Assembly (NCBI RefSeq): GCF_015832195.1 | Contig: NC_052021.1 | Location: 30,592,786 to 30,656,785, forward strand | Reading direction: 5' to 3' | DNA length: 64,000 nt | From: Motacilla alba alba | Taxonomy: Eukaryota; Chordata; Aves; Passeriformes; Motacillidae | In this document: in pieces, positions 1 to 12,291 of the stretch | Layout of the letters: the number at the start of each line of letters is the position of its first letter | How positions within the stretch are numbered: position 1 is the first letter of the stretch | Made by a program: the position numbers and the translations under genes | The notes under the pieces: generated by a model | What the model saw: only the letters and a program-made list of their open reading frames with translations | Told to the model about the DNA's origin: nothing | Database searches by the model: none

Positions 1-749
<749 letters not shown>

Positions 750-1455
750 TTCCAACTCAGCCCTATGAAACAACATGTTGCATCCTTCCACTATAATCTC
801 TGGAGCTTCTGTGGATGAGAGAGCCTCCACCGTTGAGTGAAAAGAAAGAAAATCTGGATCTCCCAAAATGGAGATTTTCTATCCATTCCTTCCAGTGGAG
901 CCTCACATTTTAAGAAGAAATTTCCACTCAGGTCTGTTTTTGGAGGTGGCACTCAAGACTGTGTGAATCAAATTTGTCTCTTTAGAACATTGCAATAGAA
1001 ATTCAATGAACATGACTACTTGCACGTATTTAAATAGCATCATACTAGAACTGAATTTTGTCTTTATTATTTTTAAAGGAAAGTTTTGTAAATTTCTCTA
1101 TTGTCTCAGTTTACATTTTGTACATTTGTATTTAAATGAAAGTCAGACTTTGGAGGTGTATATTTTCCAAGCAGCAGCTGTAAAGCCATGTGTTTTAAGA
1201 CATTTTTTTAAAAGAAACAAAATGTGACTCAAGACTTCCAGAGCCTCAAACGAGAAATCATTCTTTTTAGCAATTCTAGAAAATTCTTCATAAATCACTT
1301 TATCAGACAGGGGTTTATTGACATGCATTTTTATGGAACAGTTTATTCTTAATTATTTTACATCTGTATATTTGGTTTACAGCAACACTGCATACATTTC
1401 TCCTCTTCATTAGTTTGTAATGTCTCACATTAAATGCTAAAAGACAAGATTTTGA
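750..1455 (+). other. GRK5: GRK5 3' untranslated region (end estimated)
   Basis: This is A/T-rich sequence directly after the GRK5 stop with no plausible coding frame. The end is inferred from the first poly(A)-signal variant (ATTAAA at 1429-1434). A canonical AATAAA at 2160-2165 could extend the message to about 2.18 kb. Transcript ends would decide between them. Confidence 0.5.
1429..1434 (+). terminator. GRK5: Candidate poly(A) signal ATTAAA for GRK5
   Basis: ATTAAA lies about 680 bases after the GRK5 stop codon. It is the first common poly(A) hexamer downstream of the gene. No GT-rich element was assessed in detail. Confidence 0.35.
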
Positions 1456-2159
1456 TGCATTCAAAAATGCTACTTGCTATGCTGATGGTTTGCGATGTCT
1501 TGGGACCAGCACAGCTGAGATTTGCACTTATGTTGTTGTTCCATCAAAGGCTTTTTAGTTAGAAAGGGAGCCTTGTTTTAAGCTCTTTTCCTTCACTAGT
1601 GTTTGTGCTGTTTCTAGCGACAGGCAGAACAAAGCTGAGGGAGAGGTGACCAGGAAAGCAAATGTCCATTTCTTTTTCTAGGACTTCAAACCTGCACCTG
1701 CTGAAATGACAGCAAAACTCAAAGTGTTCCCCATGCTGCAGTCAAAAGCCCAAGGTCTTTCCAGAGTTGCCCATTTCAAAGAGGCAGCAGGAGGGAAGTT
1801 CAGCAGTCTGGTTTGTTCCAGCCATGAGATTTGTGGAGCTGAGCTGTGGAGGTTCAGAGTGGGATCTGAGCTGCTTTTGGGCAGTAGCAGAACCCACAGG
1901 CTGTGCCTGCACTTAAAATACTTCCGTGTGTCATGCAAACACCCCCTGACACATCCTCTCAGTTAGATCCTCAACTGAACGAAATGCCAGAATGAAATAA
2001 CAACTCCCACTTCCAGCTCCATCATTCTTTGTCCAGGATCCTTTAACCATTGACAAAAACTCCATTCCCACTAGGATGAACAGGCAGGATCAGTAGCAGT
2101 ACCTCAGGCATCAGAATCAGGCTCTTCTCAAGTATTTCACTCTTTTTGTTAAGAACACC

Positions 2160-2165
2160 AATAAA
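2160..2165 (+). terminator. GRK5: Alternative distal poly(A) signal AATAAA for GRK5
   Basis: Canonical AATAAA runs directly into a genomic A-run at 2164-2170. It could be the end of a longer GRK5 3'UTR or simply an A-rich stretch that would misprime oligo-dT. Confidence 0.25.
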
Positions 2166-5100
2166 AAAAAATGGTTACTTCCCTTCCACAGGAACTGGAA
2201 GACCTTTGTGCCCACAACTGCAGCTCAGAGTGTTCTGTAGAGTGTTGGTTCCCCATACTCTTTACAATGTTGGCTAGACTGTACTGATTTTTTTAAACCT
2301 TTGGGTCATCAGGAGCGTCTGAAAGCCACTCTGGTGTGTCTAAAATCCTGTTAGCCAGGAGTGGAGCTACCCCAGGGTCCAAGGAAGCCATGTTCCACTG
2401 GCAGTGTTAATAGCCAAAATTCATTAGACTGCCATGTGCATGTTCTGTGTGGCCAGTGCTGAGGGGGAAAAGGTGAAGGTTAGTGGTGGCAAATCCCCGA
2501 GTGAGAAACACAGAAATGGCATAGTAAAGCAGCTTGAAGTTGTGAGACAGAGAGACAGAACAGGGACTTGCAAGGAGCAGCTGACAGAGAAAAGTCAAGA
2601 CGGGGAGATGAGGCTTCAGCCATTGTCCCATGTCAGATGGTGGCATTGCAGATGTTATAGAAGATGCAGGATTTTAGAGATGTTGCTAATTTGGCATGTG
2701 AAGACTAAAATTTTCATTCTTCACCATCTCCCAGTATTGAGAAATGCCAGCCAATCCCTTACTGAAAGCTGGTGAACAAATTGCAAATGTTGATTACACC
2801 TTTTAGATGCTACCAGCCTTAACCTGTGGTGGATGACATTTTAGGGACAGCAGTGAAGGACAGCATTTGTGCCTTGTCCTGCTCTCCTTTCAGCCAGGGC
2901 AGTCGTCACACAGCAGCTCTAGGACCCTGGCAGTGGGGGCTCAGGGAGAATGCAGAGTCCTGGAAGGGTGAGAGCATTCATTCTCCCTGGATACCTGCAG
3001 GGTGTTGGGCTAAGGCTGGGTATCCTGAATTCTCATGGCATGGAAGAAGGATGCTGATGTGCGGGCATCAAGCCTGGGATGGAGCCCCTCTGAACCCCAC
3101 CTCCTTGGAGCAGAGAGAGGAAGAGGAGAGACACAAAACCCCACCAATAGAGAGAGATTTCATCCCTGCAGTGTCTCAGTCCTACAAACTACAAACAGGA
3201 TCACCATGCTGGGGCAGCAGAACTTTTCAGCACCCAGTCCTGGAAGGCTTAAAATCCATCAGAAGTGCTGATGACCAGTCCTAGGGATCTTCTTGTCACG
3301 GTTTGCCTACAACAACAACACCTGCAGGATTTCTCATTTATCGCTTCTTACTTTTGTTGGGATTCTTTTTTTAAATTTTTTTTCAGCTTACCTTGCACTC
3401 AAAGCTGGAGTAGGAGCACAGTCCTTGCACTTCCATTGTGTGACCAGGTGCAATTCGGGCGCAGAACTCAGGGCTGAAGCCCTGTCAAGGCAGTGCCCTG
3501 CACAGCCAGGCTTCCACAGGCATTTGGCCATTGGCTCCGTGGAGCCAAATTTAAAAACCACTGGGAACTTTGAAAATAAACTTACTTTTGTCATATAACC
3601 TTGGAGAGCATTTGCAATAAGATTTTTTAGTGTTTTGATTCCAGGTGAATTTTGAGATGGGTTTGCACGTAACAAAGGAGTAGAAAGGGGTAGTTCTGTT
3701 ATAGCTTTCCAGACTGATGCATTTTCTTTATCTCCTCTTCAGTTACCATCCACATTCTTTCCAAAAAAATGCATATGCTCAGATCTGGTTGCTTGTTTTA
3801 AATAGACAGATGAGCAAACTTAGCTCTTTTTAAGAATCAGAAATCGTTTCCAATCTGATCCTGAATTATGCAAGCACGCCTTTTATTTTTAAATCTTTGT
3901 TGAGGAGTCTGATGAACACTAATTAGTTGACAGATTTTCATGAGTCAGGTGTTTGCTATTCATTTCCTACAGTGTCTCAAGGTTCACTTGAGTCTTGTAG
4001 CATTTTTTCCCACTGTTGGATGTGAGGCTTTTTTTAAACAAATGAATAATGAAGGGAAAAAAAAATAACAAACTCCTAGATGTGCACTCTTGACCTGGAT
4101 TATCTAAAAAGAGGTATCTAAAATTATCTATTTTTCACAAGAATGGCCATGACTCAGATGTTGTTTCTAACAAAAACCTGCTTGTGAATCTGGGAAAAGT
4201 GTGAAGATAATCAAACCAAGCAGGTAGTACAGATCAAAGTGAATGTTAGGGAGCTGCAGAATTCAATATCTCAGCGTTCACCTGGCCCTGCTGGTTCACT
4301 CCTGGTTCCTGCCAGCTCAGAGACAAACCAGCTCTCCATAAACACAGCTGGGTTCCACCTCAGTTTGCAGTCACCCCAGAAACTACAGCTGAGAGTGCTA
4401 TCAGCAGTAAGAATCAAACTTGGCTGACCCAGTAAAGCACCAGATTTGAAGTCACTGATTTTTAAGGTCATTCACCCAAACCTCAGGATCCAGCTTGAAT
4501 GCTTTGCTGACATTTCAAATCCAGTTGATCTTTTCCAGTGGCCATGCCTCTACTAAAAAAAAACAGCATGAAATGAACCTGCATTAGTGGTAAAACCACA
4601 GGTTGGTGAGGAAGACACAGAAGCTGTGAGCTCTGGAGGACAGGGTGTGAAGTCCCACGGTGTGTGAATCTTCAGCAGGGATGCAGTGGCACCACACTGC
4701 TGCACCTTCTTCCTTGGGGTCATCGTGTGTTGGTCAGAGTTTCTGCAGGGACCTGGGCATTGCACACACAAGGGTCTGGCCCATGGTTCAAAGACAACGT
4801 TGTCCCTCTGAGGGTCAGAGGGGACAGAGGGATGAGGCAAGCAGGAACCCCCCAGCCTGCATGGACAGTATCACCCAGGTCTGTGCACCCCAGCCTCAGC
4901 CAGGAGCTCCCTGCACAGGCTTTTGTGGAAGAGCAATAAATGCACGACCCTGCAGCACAGCTGCTGCTCCTCACCAACATCCATGGAACAGGAACTGGCT
5001 CCATGGTGAACAAGATGTTGGTGTTTTCACCCCTGCTCCACAATTAGCTGTGATCATTGTTTTGTTGTTAATATTTGTCATATTCACTGAAGTTACTCAC

Positions 5101-6444
5101 TGCAGAGGAGATCATTCATCAGGCGTTTCCCATACAATCTTTGGAAAGACTGGATTTTTCTTTGGAGGAACATCCTTTCTGTCTCTTGGCATGTGGAGCA
5201 TCTTCCATCATGTGGAAGCCTGCAGGAGCTCTGGAAGTCCACACTTCAAGGCTCTCCTGCCCAAGGATGGTCCCAGTCTGTCTCAGGCTGCAGGGAGGTT
5301 CATTTGGCAGTGAATTCTGGAAGAAACAGTCTGTTCAGTGGCTCCATGGGAATCTGGAAGTTCCAGAGCTGTCTATCTCAAGCCTTTCACAAATATGACC
5401 TTGAAATAATGCTGAAGATTTAGAGTAAGGAGAATAATTACTAACACCCTCATGCTAAAGACATCTCTTCTGTATGCTGGGCAGGACACACTTCCTTTTA
5501 TACCAAATAATATTGGAGTGCTGGCTGGTAATAATTGTCTTTCCTTAAATGCAAAAAAAAAAAAAAAACCCTGAAAAGATAAAGAAATTGGTTCAGAGAA
5601 TTTTTAAATTATTTCCTTTGGGGAAAAGAAAAAAATTCATCAAAGAAGGTAAAAGCCAACAATATGCTACAGTATTATGGGCTGACCTCCCCCAAATGTC
5701 TCTGTGATAATACAAATACAATCTGCTGCAGTTGGATCAGCTAAGCTGGTGTACTGACAAATGGGCTTTATGAAAGAAGCAATTTTAAACAGATTGCTGC
5801 CTATTCATTAACATGAATATTACTGCTGGCACATATGTATTCTCCTTGCTTTATGTACTGGAGCCAGGAGTGATGGTTTGTATTCCTCTTCTGACTGTGT
5901 TTTTCTTCACTGCCCTGGGCAAACCTCGGTGCAATTTTGTTTTCCCATTCCCAAACATGGAGGGATGCTCTCTGTCTGTCAATAGAAAGCACTTCGGAGT
6001 CTGTGCATAAACCAGATCAGTATCAAGTCCTTGTATTATTATTTAAATGAAATAGGCTTAGTATAGCTGCTCTTTATTTACATGACTAGTGAGACACTCT
6101 CCTAAATTAGGACTCTTTTTATTATTGGCTTGTCTTAGCTCCTTAGAGATACTGAAACAGAACAAACTGCACTTCTAAGACATCTCCAGCAGACAAAGAG
6201 GTGACAGTGCAAATGTTTTAAGTATTCATTTCTTGCTGAAGAGCTGGCCAGTAATTGTGGCATTCACATGGAAACACTTCCTCTGTTTTTCAAATGGAGA
6301 TAAATAGTTATGAGGAAGGGAGCAAAACAACATTCATTGGTTCAACTTTTTTGGCAAGCCTGCAAAGGATTCCCTAGGCACCCAGGGAGTGAGGTGCTGT
6401 GTGAAGTCCCAAACGTGGATCTGTGGCAGACTGGGTCTGGAAGC

Positions 6445-6478
6445 AAAAAGAGGCAAAAAGAGGCAAAAAGAGCAAAAG
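6445..6478 (+). repeat. Short tandem repeat (11-base purine-rich unit, 3 copies)
   Basis: Roughly three copies of agaggcaaaaag-like sequence lie head to tail. It is a minor repeat of no evident function. Confidence 0.6.
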
Positions 6479-7678
6479 TGCCTGGGGTCAGTGGGCTCCA
6501 GAGGGGAACTCCAGGATTTCTGGAGTGGTCCTGCAGAGAAGATTCACTCCCAGAGAAGAAACATCTCAGGTAGTGGCTGGATGGCAAATGTGTTTTCCTT
6601 TCTTATCACCCCACACGCAGCTGTTAGATATGTTAATTAGCAAGCTCAAACGAGGTGTTTCATGTGTATTGAATGCGGTCTCCCTTAATTGCATTTCTTT
6701 TAAACACTGGACACTCTTCTAAAAGACTGAACATTTTAGCCTTTTGAAGCTGAAAGCTGTAAAAACTTTATTTTGTGTTTCTGAGCAATGTAGATAGACC
6801 TACAGATTTCATGAACTATCATGTGGTTGCCCATATCTGACTAATAATTAAATTGTAAAATTGCAGTTTCATATTAGGGTTAGTCTTTTCACCTGCTTTA
6901 AAAATTAAAAATCATATTTGGTATATAAACACACACAGAATATCCTTCTGATTGAATTTCAAGAGCATATCCAGGAGTAAATGTTTTTAAGCACTTCTAA
7001 TACTGTAGTCTATAAGAGGAGCAGACACTTCTAAAGCAATGTTAAAAGTTGTCTTTCATAACTGAGTCAACAGATCATTTTTGTAATAAATTAAAGCAAG
7101 TGTTCTCAATTAGAAGAGCTAGTGGCTGTTGATATTGTACAAAAAAAAAAGTCATTCTAATATCCAAAGGGTTAGGGGTGGGGAGGGTCTGTTTGGTTTT
7201 GTTTCTCTTTCCAGGGAGATCTTTAACATTGTTTGATGAAGCTAGTTTCATTTTGAGATTGTTACTGAAGATAAAGGCTTCTGTGTTCTATGGCTGCTTG
7301 GATTCTTCGTACATAATGTCCTAGTAATGTCACAGTGCTGCTGTATTTAGATCAAACCACTGTTTTGATTGGGTTTTTTGGCTTTTTTTTTTTTAATAAA
7401 TTCCTTAATTTAAATACATGGAGACCATATGTTTTGCTTTAATGAGGCACCCTAATCAAGCAGAGATCCCTCAGGTGCTTCGGATCCTGAAGATGGTTGC
7501 GGTGAGGGTGGGGTGCAGCCCATCTCTTCCTGGATGCCTTTGTGGCTTTGTGTGGTTTGAGTTTTCTGTCCCACCGCAGAGGCTGTGGGACCCAGCCTGA
7601 GGCTGGAGCTCACTTTGTGCAGGTTCTGTTCTCGTCAGCTTGTGTTTCCCCTGAGACCCCCTTCCCTCCCCTCCCCAG

Positions 7679-7721
7679 CCTCCCTCTGCCCCAGCAGCCA
7701 ACACAATTTTACAGTTTTTGG
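7679..7721 (+). CDS. Possible small coding exon of an unrecognised + strand gene
   Basis: A strong polypyrimidine tract and CAG end at 7678, and a near-consensus donor (G|GTAAGT) starts at 7722. The 43 bases between are open in the frame whose two leftover bases would join the candidate exon at 7993, giving a junction ...NFTVFG-GERGTF.... A second AG at 7696-7697 would give a shorter version. I do not recognise the peptide. This is inference from splice signals and phase only; it may equally be a non-coding exon or chance. Confidence 0.15.
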
Positions 7722-7992
7722 GTAAGTTCAGGGAGAGGGTGACAAAATCCCGGCAGGGACACGAGCTGCAGGAGGCTTGAGCTGTGCTTTGGGTGAAGTG
7801 AGCACTGCCTGATTCATGAGGCTCTACTCTGCCCGAGCTCCAGCCAGACAGAGAGAATAAATTTACAGGAGGAAAACAGCAGCCAGCCAAGGGTGCTGTG
7901 CAGTGTTCCACACAGGAACACCTAAAACAGAGATCAAGGGTGGCTGCAAAATCACCAGCAGGAAAGGGATGGTGCGCTGCTTTTCCTTTAAG

Positions 7993-8152
7993 AGGAGAAA
8001 GAGGAACTTTTCAGAGGCATAAAGAATATTTTTATGAGACTTCTAATGGCAAGCAGTGTCTGCATCGAGTTGCACGGGAGAACATTGAGAAAACAGATTA
8101 TCTGTATGAAAGAAGCAGCTACATCCAACAGCTAAACTCAGTAAAACCCAAG
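7993..8152 (+). CDS. Possible coding exon of an unrecognised + strand gene
   Basis: The acceptor is a good pyrimidine tract ending TTTAAG at 7992, and the donor is AAG|GTAATA at 8152/8153. The 160 bases are open, and the peptide has a natural-looking composition: segments such as RHKEYFYETSNGK and ENIEKTDYLYERSSYIQ are rich in Tyr, Glu and Lys, without the low complexity of chance frames. It ends in phase 0. I recognise no domain. The Tyr/Lys/Pro flavour resembles small ciliary or sperm microtubule-associated proteins, but that is only an impression. A partner exon may be at 12152. Confidence 0.25.
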
Positions 8153-8785
8153 GTAATAGACTATATAAATTCAGGTCATGCATATTATCACTTTCCAAAC
8201 AAACCCAAGCCATTTTTTCACAAGGTTTTAACAATCTGAGAGGCTGTGAGATGAAATTTTATTTCTTCTCTTAACAGCTCTTGGTGTTTTGTTGTTTTTT
8301 GGGTTTTTTTTTCCCTCTGTAACTTCATGTCTTTTCTGTGCAGCAACATCTAGATATGTTCCCTCCAGGGAGATTTGGTCTTCTTAGACTTTTCCACTAT
8401 CTCTGACATGGGATGTGCAGCTTCTCAGAGGAAAGTCATGACACTATTTTGAAAGGAAATCCAATTTAAAAGGCATGTCAACTTTTTTTTAATTCCTCTG
8501 GGTGCTTTACAGATGAAAAATACCATAAATGGGCCTGACTGTGAAATTTCAGGTCTATGGGGTCCTTCTGAGGGAGGAAACATTACATGTTTCTGCCAAG
8601 TCAGAGTCTTTTTTCGGGGGTTTTGAAATTCTCTTTCACATTTGGTATTCGGTAAAAGTGAAAAATAAAATTTAAATATGGCCTGTTAAAAACTGATGCT
8701 CTGAATTGTCATGAGTGGAGAAAAGGAGCTGCCCAGAGGCTGAGCAGCATGAATAATCCCTTTACAGATGCTTGGGTAAATGACA

Positions 8786-8975
8786 GAACCATAGAATCAT
8801 TAAGGTTGGAAAAGACTTCCAAGATCATCAGGTCAAACGTTTGACCAAACACCACCTTGTCCACTAAACCATAGCATTAAGTCATTTCTGGAACATTTCC
8901 AGGGACTCCACCACCCTCCCTGGGCAACCCATTCCAATGCCTCACCACTCTTTCAGTGAAGAAAATACCTGGTTT
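8786..8975 (-). mobile_element. CR1 LINE 3' fragment
   Basis: The sequence starts with the reverse complement of a CR1 3' end (atagaatcattaaggttgg) and continues through the conserved CR1 segment that reads ccaccctccctgggcaaccc on this strand. The element therefore lies on the minus strand and is strongly 5'-truncated, as is usual for avian CR1. A T-run follows at about 9010-9028. Confidence 0.88.
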
Positions 8976-10479
8976 TCTGGTTTCTTTTTAATTACAGCTT
9001 ATTGCTGCTAATTTTTTTTTTTTTTTTTCTTAAGGAAGCTTTGTTTTCCTTTGCTGCCAGCAAATGTCAGTCACACCCTAACAGTGCAAGTCTCCACGTA
9101 CCTCTGCTAATTTAAATGGCAGAGATCTGCAGAGAGGCTCAGAATGCTCCAGACCTGCTAATCTGGGGTTATTGCAGTGTGCCAGTCATTAAAATATCAG
9201 GAGCAAAAAGGCAGGCAGCTTCCCTTTTCTGAAAAGCTTGTAGATGGGAAATGACTTGCAAAACCGAACTTCAAAAGGACACGTTCAAGTGTGCAAAGCC
9301 ACATGTTTAAGAAATGAAAGAATTAAGGTTGCCTGTGGCCCATTAATACTGTTCCTTTCCCCTCATGCACTGTTATTATTATGCCCTCACATAATACCAT
9401 GTTATTATTGTGCATCCACTCCTAGAGGAGAAACTAACCTCTGGCAAACTCACAATGAAAACCAGATGCATCCCTTCAATGGCATCTGCTAATACATTAT
9501 GAGTTTCAGACTTCCATTTAAATCTTTAAAAATAAAAATATTTTCCTGCAGGGAAAATCTCACCTAATTGGCTGCTCCCTCCATTTGCAGCAGGAAGACA
9601 ATTGGGAATTCAGAAAAATTCATTTGGCCCAAATATTTAGTGTTTTCTCTCACACACACAAAGGACTGAGAGCTCTCAGCATCCTATCTTGCTTCCCTTA
9701 GATTATCTTGATCCCAGAATGGGGAAAAGGAATGGAATGGGTGTTACATGTTTCCCTTCCCTTTTTTTGGGAGGGGAAACTCTTGGTTGTTTCCTGAGGG
9801 AAGTGGCAGAGGGATGTGAGAAGTTCCCTAATCTGCCCTCCCCTTTCCTGGTATCTTCAAAGTCTGAAAAACACAAACATGAGGCCAAGAGCTGAGGAGG
9901 CAATGCAGAAGAAATATTTCTGCAGGTAGGTGTTGGGAAGAAGGAAATTGTGACCTGCAGAAGGGACAAGACACACCTCGGGGCAAGTTCCACCAGGGCT
10001 GAAGAAACAGAGGAACAAGGAGGGAAAAGGGATGGGGAGGAGTCAGACTGGAAGGGGCTGGGTATTGCCAGGGCCATGGTTTACTTGTTAAATCACATTA
10101 AAACGAGTCTGAAAGCAAAGAGAGAACCATCAATTCAAACCACAACTAAAATGAGGAATTTATTGCTGATGATACCACAGGCAGTAATAGATCTTTCTGG
10201 AAGCTTGAAATCATTGCTTCATTTTGGGTCTGATACTCACTGTGGAATTAAACATTGACATTTCCCATGGTAAAAGGATTCAGCTGCAGCTGACATTTTA
10301 TACTTACATGACCACGATAAACATTAAAATACAATAAACAATTTGAAGTTCAGATTACATTAGGAATTCCCTATGTGGTTCTTGTATTTACAGAAGGAAA
10401 GAGGGAAGGAGCCTTCTTTCATACTTAATTCCATCATTCTAACTTAAATCCAGCATTTTTTCCCTCTTTGCCCCTGTGG

Positions 10480-10810
10480 TGTTTTTTGAGTCAAGGAGTT
10501 TTGGGTCTGCAAACAAAGCCATAATGGCTGATCATATTTAAAAGTAGATCTGATGTCTGTGTTTGCTTCTTCATGCATCAGACTCTAGCAGTGATTACGT
10601 GGCAATGACTGAAAATGTCATTTCTCATCAACTATTTGCATCTGTGTCAGAAATAAGTCACAGTAAGAACACAAATCAGTTGGGCCACAGTGACATGATA
10701 AAAGCAAGGGGCTTAAAACAAGCAAAATAACGAGGCAGAGTGCAACAGCCTTTCCTCAGATTAATTAACACAAACTGCACAGCAGGAAACAAGCTGCTCC
10801 TCTGACACTA
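10480..10810. promoter_or_regulatory. Candidate non-coding regulatory element
   Basis: This repeat-free, non-coding stretch has a cluster of recognisable factor motifs: an octamer-like ATTTGCAT (about 10635), ACGTGGC (about 10598), GATTAATTAA (about 10760) and TGACA/TCACT-type half sites. It has the look of a conserved non-coding element, but conservation cannot be seen from one genome. Confidence 0.2.
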
Positions 10811-11054
10811 ATCACCTTTTTTGAAGGCAACTTTAAGTATTCTAGTAATGCATGTGTTTAGAACACTGCTATAACTGCACCTATGGCTCAGTCATGCTGA
10901 TTCTTTCCAGGAAATAACTGAAAACAAATAGATGCAATGTTAATCAAGAACAACCCCAAAACAAGCATCAGAGGGGACCGAGCTGAAATCAGAGGGGTGC
11001 AGAACAGGAACAACTCTTGCAGGACTGCACGACAATCTGCAGCCAGCTCCAGCG

Positions 11055-11567
11055 TCACTTCTCCTGCACAAACGCCTCTAGAGGAGCGCTGATGGGCATT
11101 GTCAAAAGCTCCAAGAAGTCACCAGTGTAGAACTTCAGGGCGTTCTGGATTTCCTTTTGAGCCTGGCTCTCCACGCCCCTCTTGCTGTGCTGGTTTGCTG
11201 AGCTGCAGGGCTGCTCTCCCTCCTGGCCCAGCAGCAGCACGGCGCCGCAGCTGCCCCTGCGCCGCGACCCCCCGAGAGCCACCGCGGGGCCCCGGCTCTG
11301 CCCTGCAAGCCCCTCGGCTCTCCCGCTGCTCCTCTTGCTCTCGTAGCTCCCCAGCTCCATCAGCCTCTCGTTGAAATACTCCTGCAAAGGTTTGTCCTGG
11401 AAGGCAGGGCTGCTGGGCTGGTGGCAGCCTCCAGAGGGGCTCCCCAGGCAGTGGGCGAAGGAGCCTCTCCTTGGGCAGTTCCTGGGCTGCGGTGAGGAGC
11501 TCTTCCCTCTTTCCAGGTCCTGGAAAATTTGGTTGAAGGCAGGATTTCCCAAACAACTTTTTGATAA
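11055..11567 (-). CDS. Possible terminal coding exon of an unrecognised minus-strand gene (170 codons)
   Basis: A long open frame (stop at 11055-11057) is preceded by a long pyrimidine tract ending in TAG at 11568-11570, a usable acceptor in phase 0. The peptide has natural-looking ends, NPAFNQIFQDLERGK near the start, LQEYFNERLMELGSYESKR in the middle and FYTGDFLELLTMPISAPLEAF before the stop, flanking a GC-rich, Arg/Gly/Ser-rich low-complexity centre. No in-frame ATG fits as an initiator, so it would be a 3' exon. The phase matches the candidate exon at 13267-13351. I do not recognise a family. The GC-rich centre could keep a frame open by chance, so certainty is limited. Confidence 0.3.
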   Translation of the reverse strand, partial: LSKSCLGNPAFNQIFQDLERGKSSSPQPRNCPRRGSFAHCLGSPSGGCHQPSSPAFQDKPLQEYFNERLMELGSYESKRSSGRAEGLAGQSRGPAVALGGSRRRGSCGAVLLLGQEGEQPCSSANQHSKRGVESQAQKEIQNALKFYTGDFLELLTMPISAPLEAFVQEK

Positions 11568-11625
11568 CTATTTTAAATAGAGGGGGAGGGAGAGGCAGGG
11601 TTGGGGGCAGAAGGAAGAAGGAAAT
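11568..11625 (-). promoter_or_regulatory. Putative splice acceptor and polypyrimidine tract for the 11,055 ORF
   Basis: Read on the minus strand, about 45 bases of C/T-rich sequence lead to TTTAAAATAG and then the open frame. The tract is stronger than average intronic background and is the main reason to take the ORF seriously. Confidence 0.3.
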
Positions 11626-11936
11626 CTGAATTAAAATATGTTGGCTTAAATAGCAATAGGATCTAAGATATAAGGTTCCATACAATAAACAGCTGCTGGG
11701 CAATGTTTGAGATTCTTAATCCAAATTGCCTGAAGACCAAGCAGTTTGGTACCAATCCCTCTCTGGAACAGAAGTCCAGGGGGCTGAGATTAATGCTGAG
11801 CATTTTTACCTCCAGCTGACTGTGACACAATTTGTGTTGTCTCTGTGAAAATCTAACTTTTTTAATTTTTTACTTGTCTGTATTAACAGAACTTTAGGCT
11901 TATCTTTTTCAAATCCCATTAGCTTGTAGCTGCAGT

Positions 11937-12003
11937 TTCCCAAGGCAAAACTTGATCCTACTTCTAAGAGATTCATTCCTCCCCCACCCCTTCTTTAGTC
12001 CCA
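11937..12003 (+). other. Weak candidate alternative 3' exon on + strand
   Basis: After an acceptor-like GTAGCTGCAG, the frame that continues phase 0 from the 7993-8152 exon reads FPKAKLDPTSKRFIPPPP and then stops within about 20 codons. It is noted because the phase is compatible and the peptide looks plausible. It is short enough to be chance. Confidence 0.1.
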
Positions 12004-12084
12004 GGTAACAGCTGAACTCAGTGTATTTTCACAAGAATTGCAATTTTCACATTCAATATATTTCTACATCTTAGAACTGTGAAG

Positions 12085-12117
12085 TTTATTATTATTATCA
12101 TCATCATCATCCTCAAT
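12085..12117 (+). repeat. Microsatellite (ATT)n/(ATC)n
   Basis: A simple trinucleotide run of att units passes into atc units, immediately upstream of the pyrimidine tract of the candidate exon at 12152. Confidence 0.8.
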
Positions 12118-12151
12118 ATGCATAATTTTTTCTCCTTTTTTCCCATTGCAG

Positions 12152-12291
12152 GATACCTCTCTCCTTTCCAACCAGCCAAATCATACTCAAATTATTTAAA
12201 TAGTAAAGACGTGGCCCAGCCTCCATTGATACACTCGGGGATCTTTAGGTTGATTTCAGGGGAACATCCATGTGATAAGTCCTTTTATTGA
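12152..12291 (+). CDS. Possible terminal coding exon of an unrecognised + strand gene
   Basis: This follows a very strong acceptor (more than 20 pyrimidines, then CATTGCAG). One frame is open for 46 codons to TGA at 12289-12291, including PFQPAKSYSNYLNSKDVAQP and GIFRLISGEHPCDKSFY. The other two frames stop within 16 codons. The frame needs one base from an upstream exon, whereas the 7993-8152 exon ends in phase 0, so at least one linking exon or another donor would be needed. No family is recognised. A 46-codon open frame is not rare by chance; the case rests on the acceptor. Confidence 0.22.

Larger units (their letters stand above)
1456..7678. other. Intergenic stretch, no gene seen
   Basis: No coding exon could be supported here. 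The stretch includes A-runs (for example 5553-5568 and 7141-7150), a T-run at 7382-7394 and a short three-copy purine-rich repeat at 6445-6478. Open frames of 60-217 codons are uncoordinated across frames and look like chance. Confidence 0.6.

Noticed and set aside
4660..5313. 217-codon plus-strand frame
   Set aside because: Random-looking composition with several competing frames and no promoter, splice or domain evidence.
9905..9924. Possible small + strand exon ending CTGCAG|GTAGGT
   Set aside because: The donor is good, but the phase fits neither neighbouring candidate exon and the peptide is very short.
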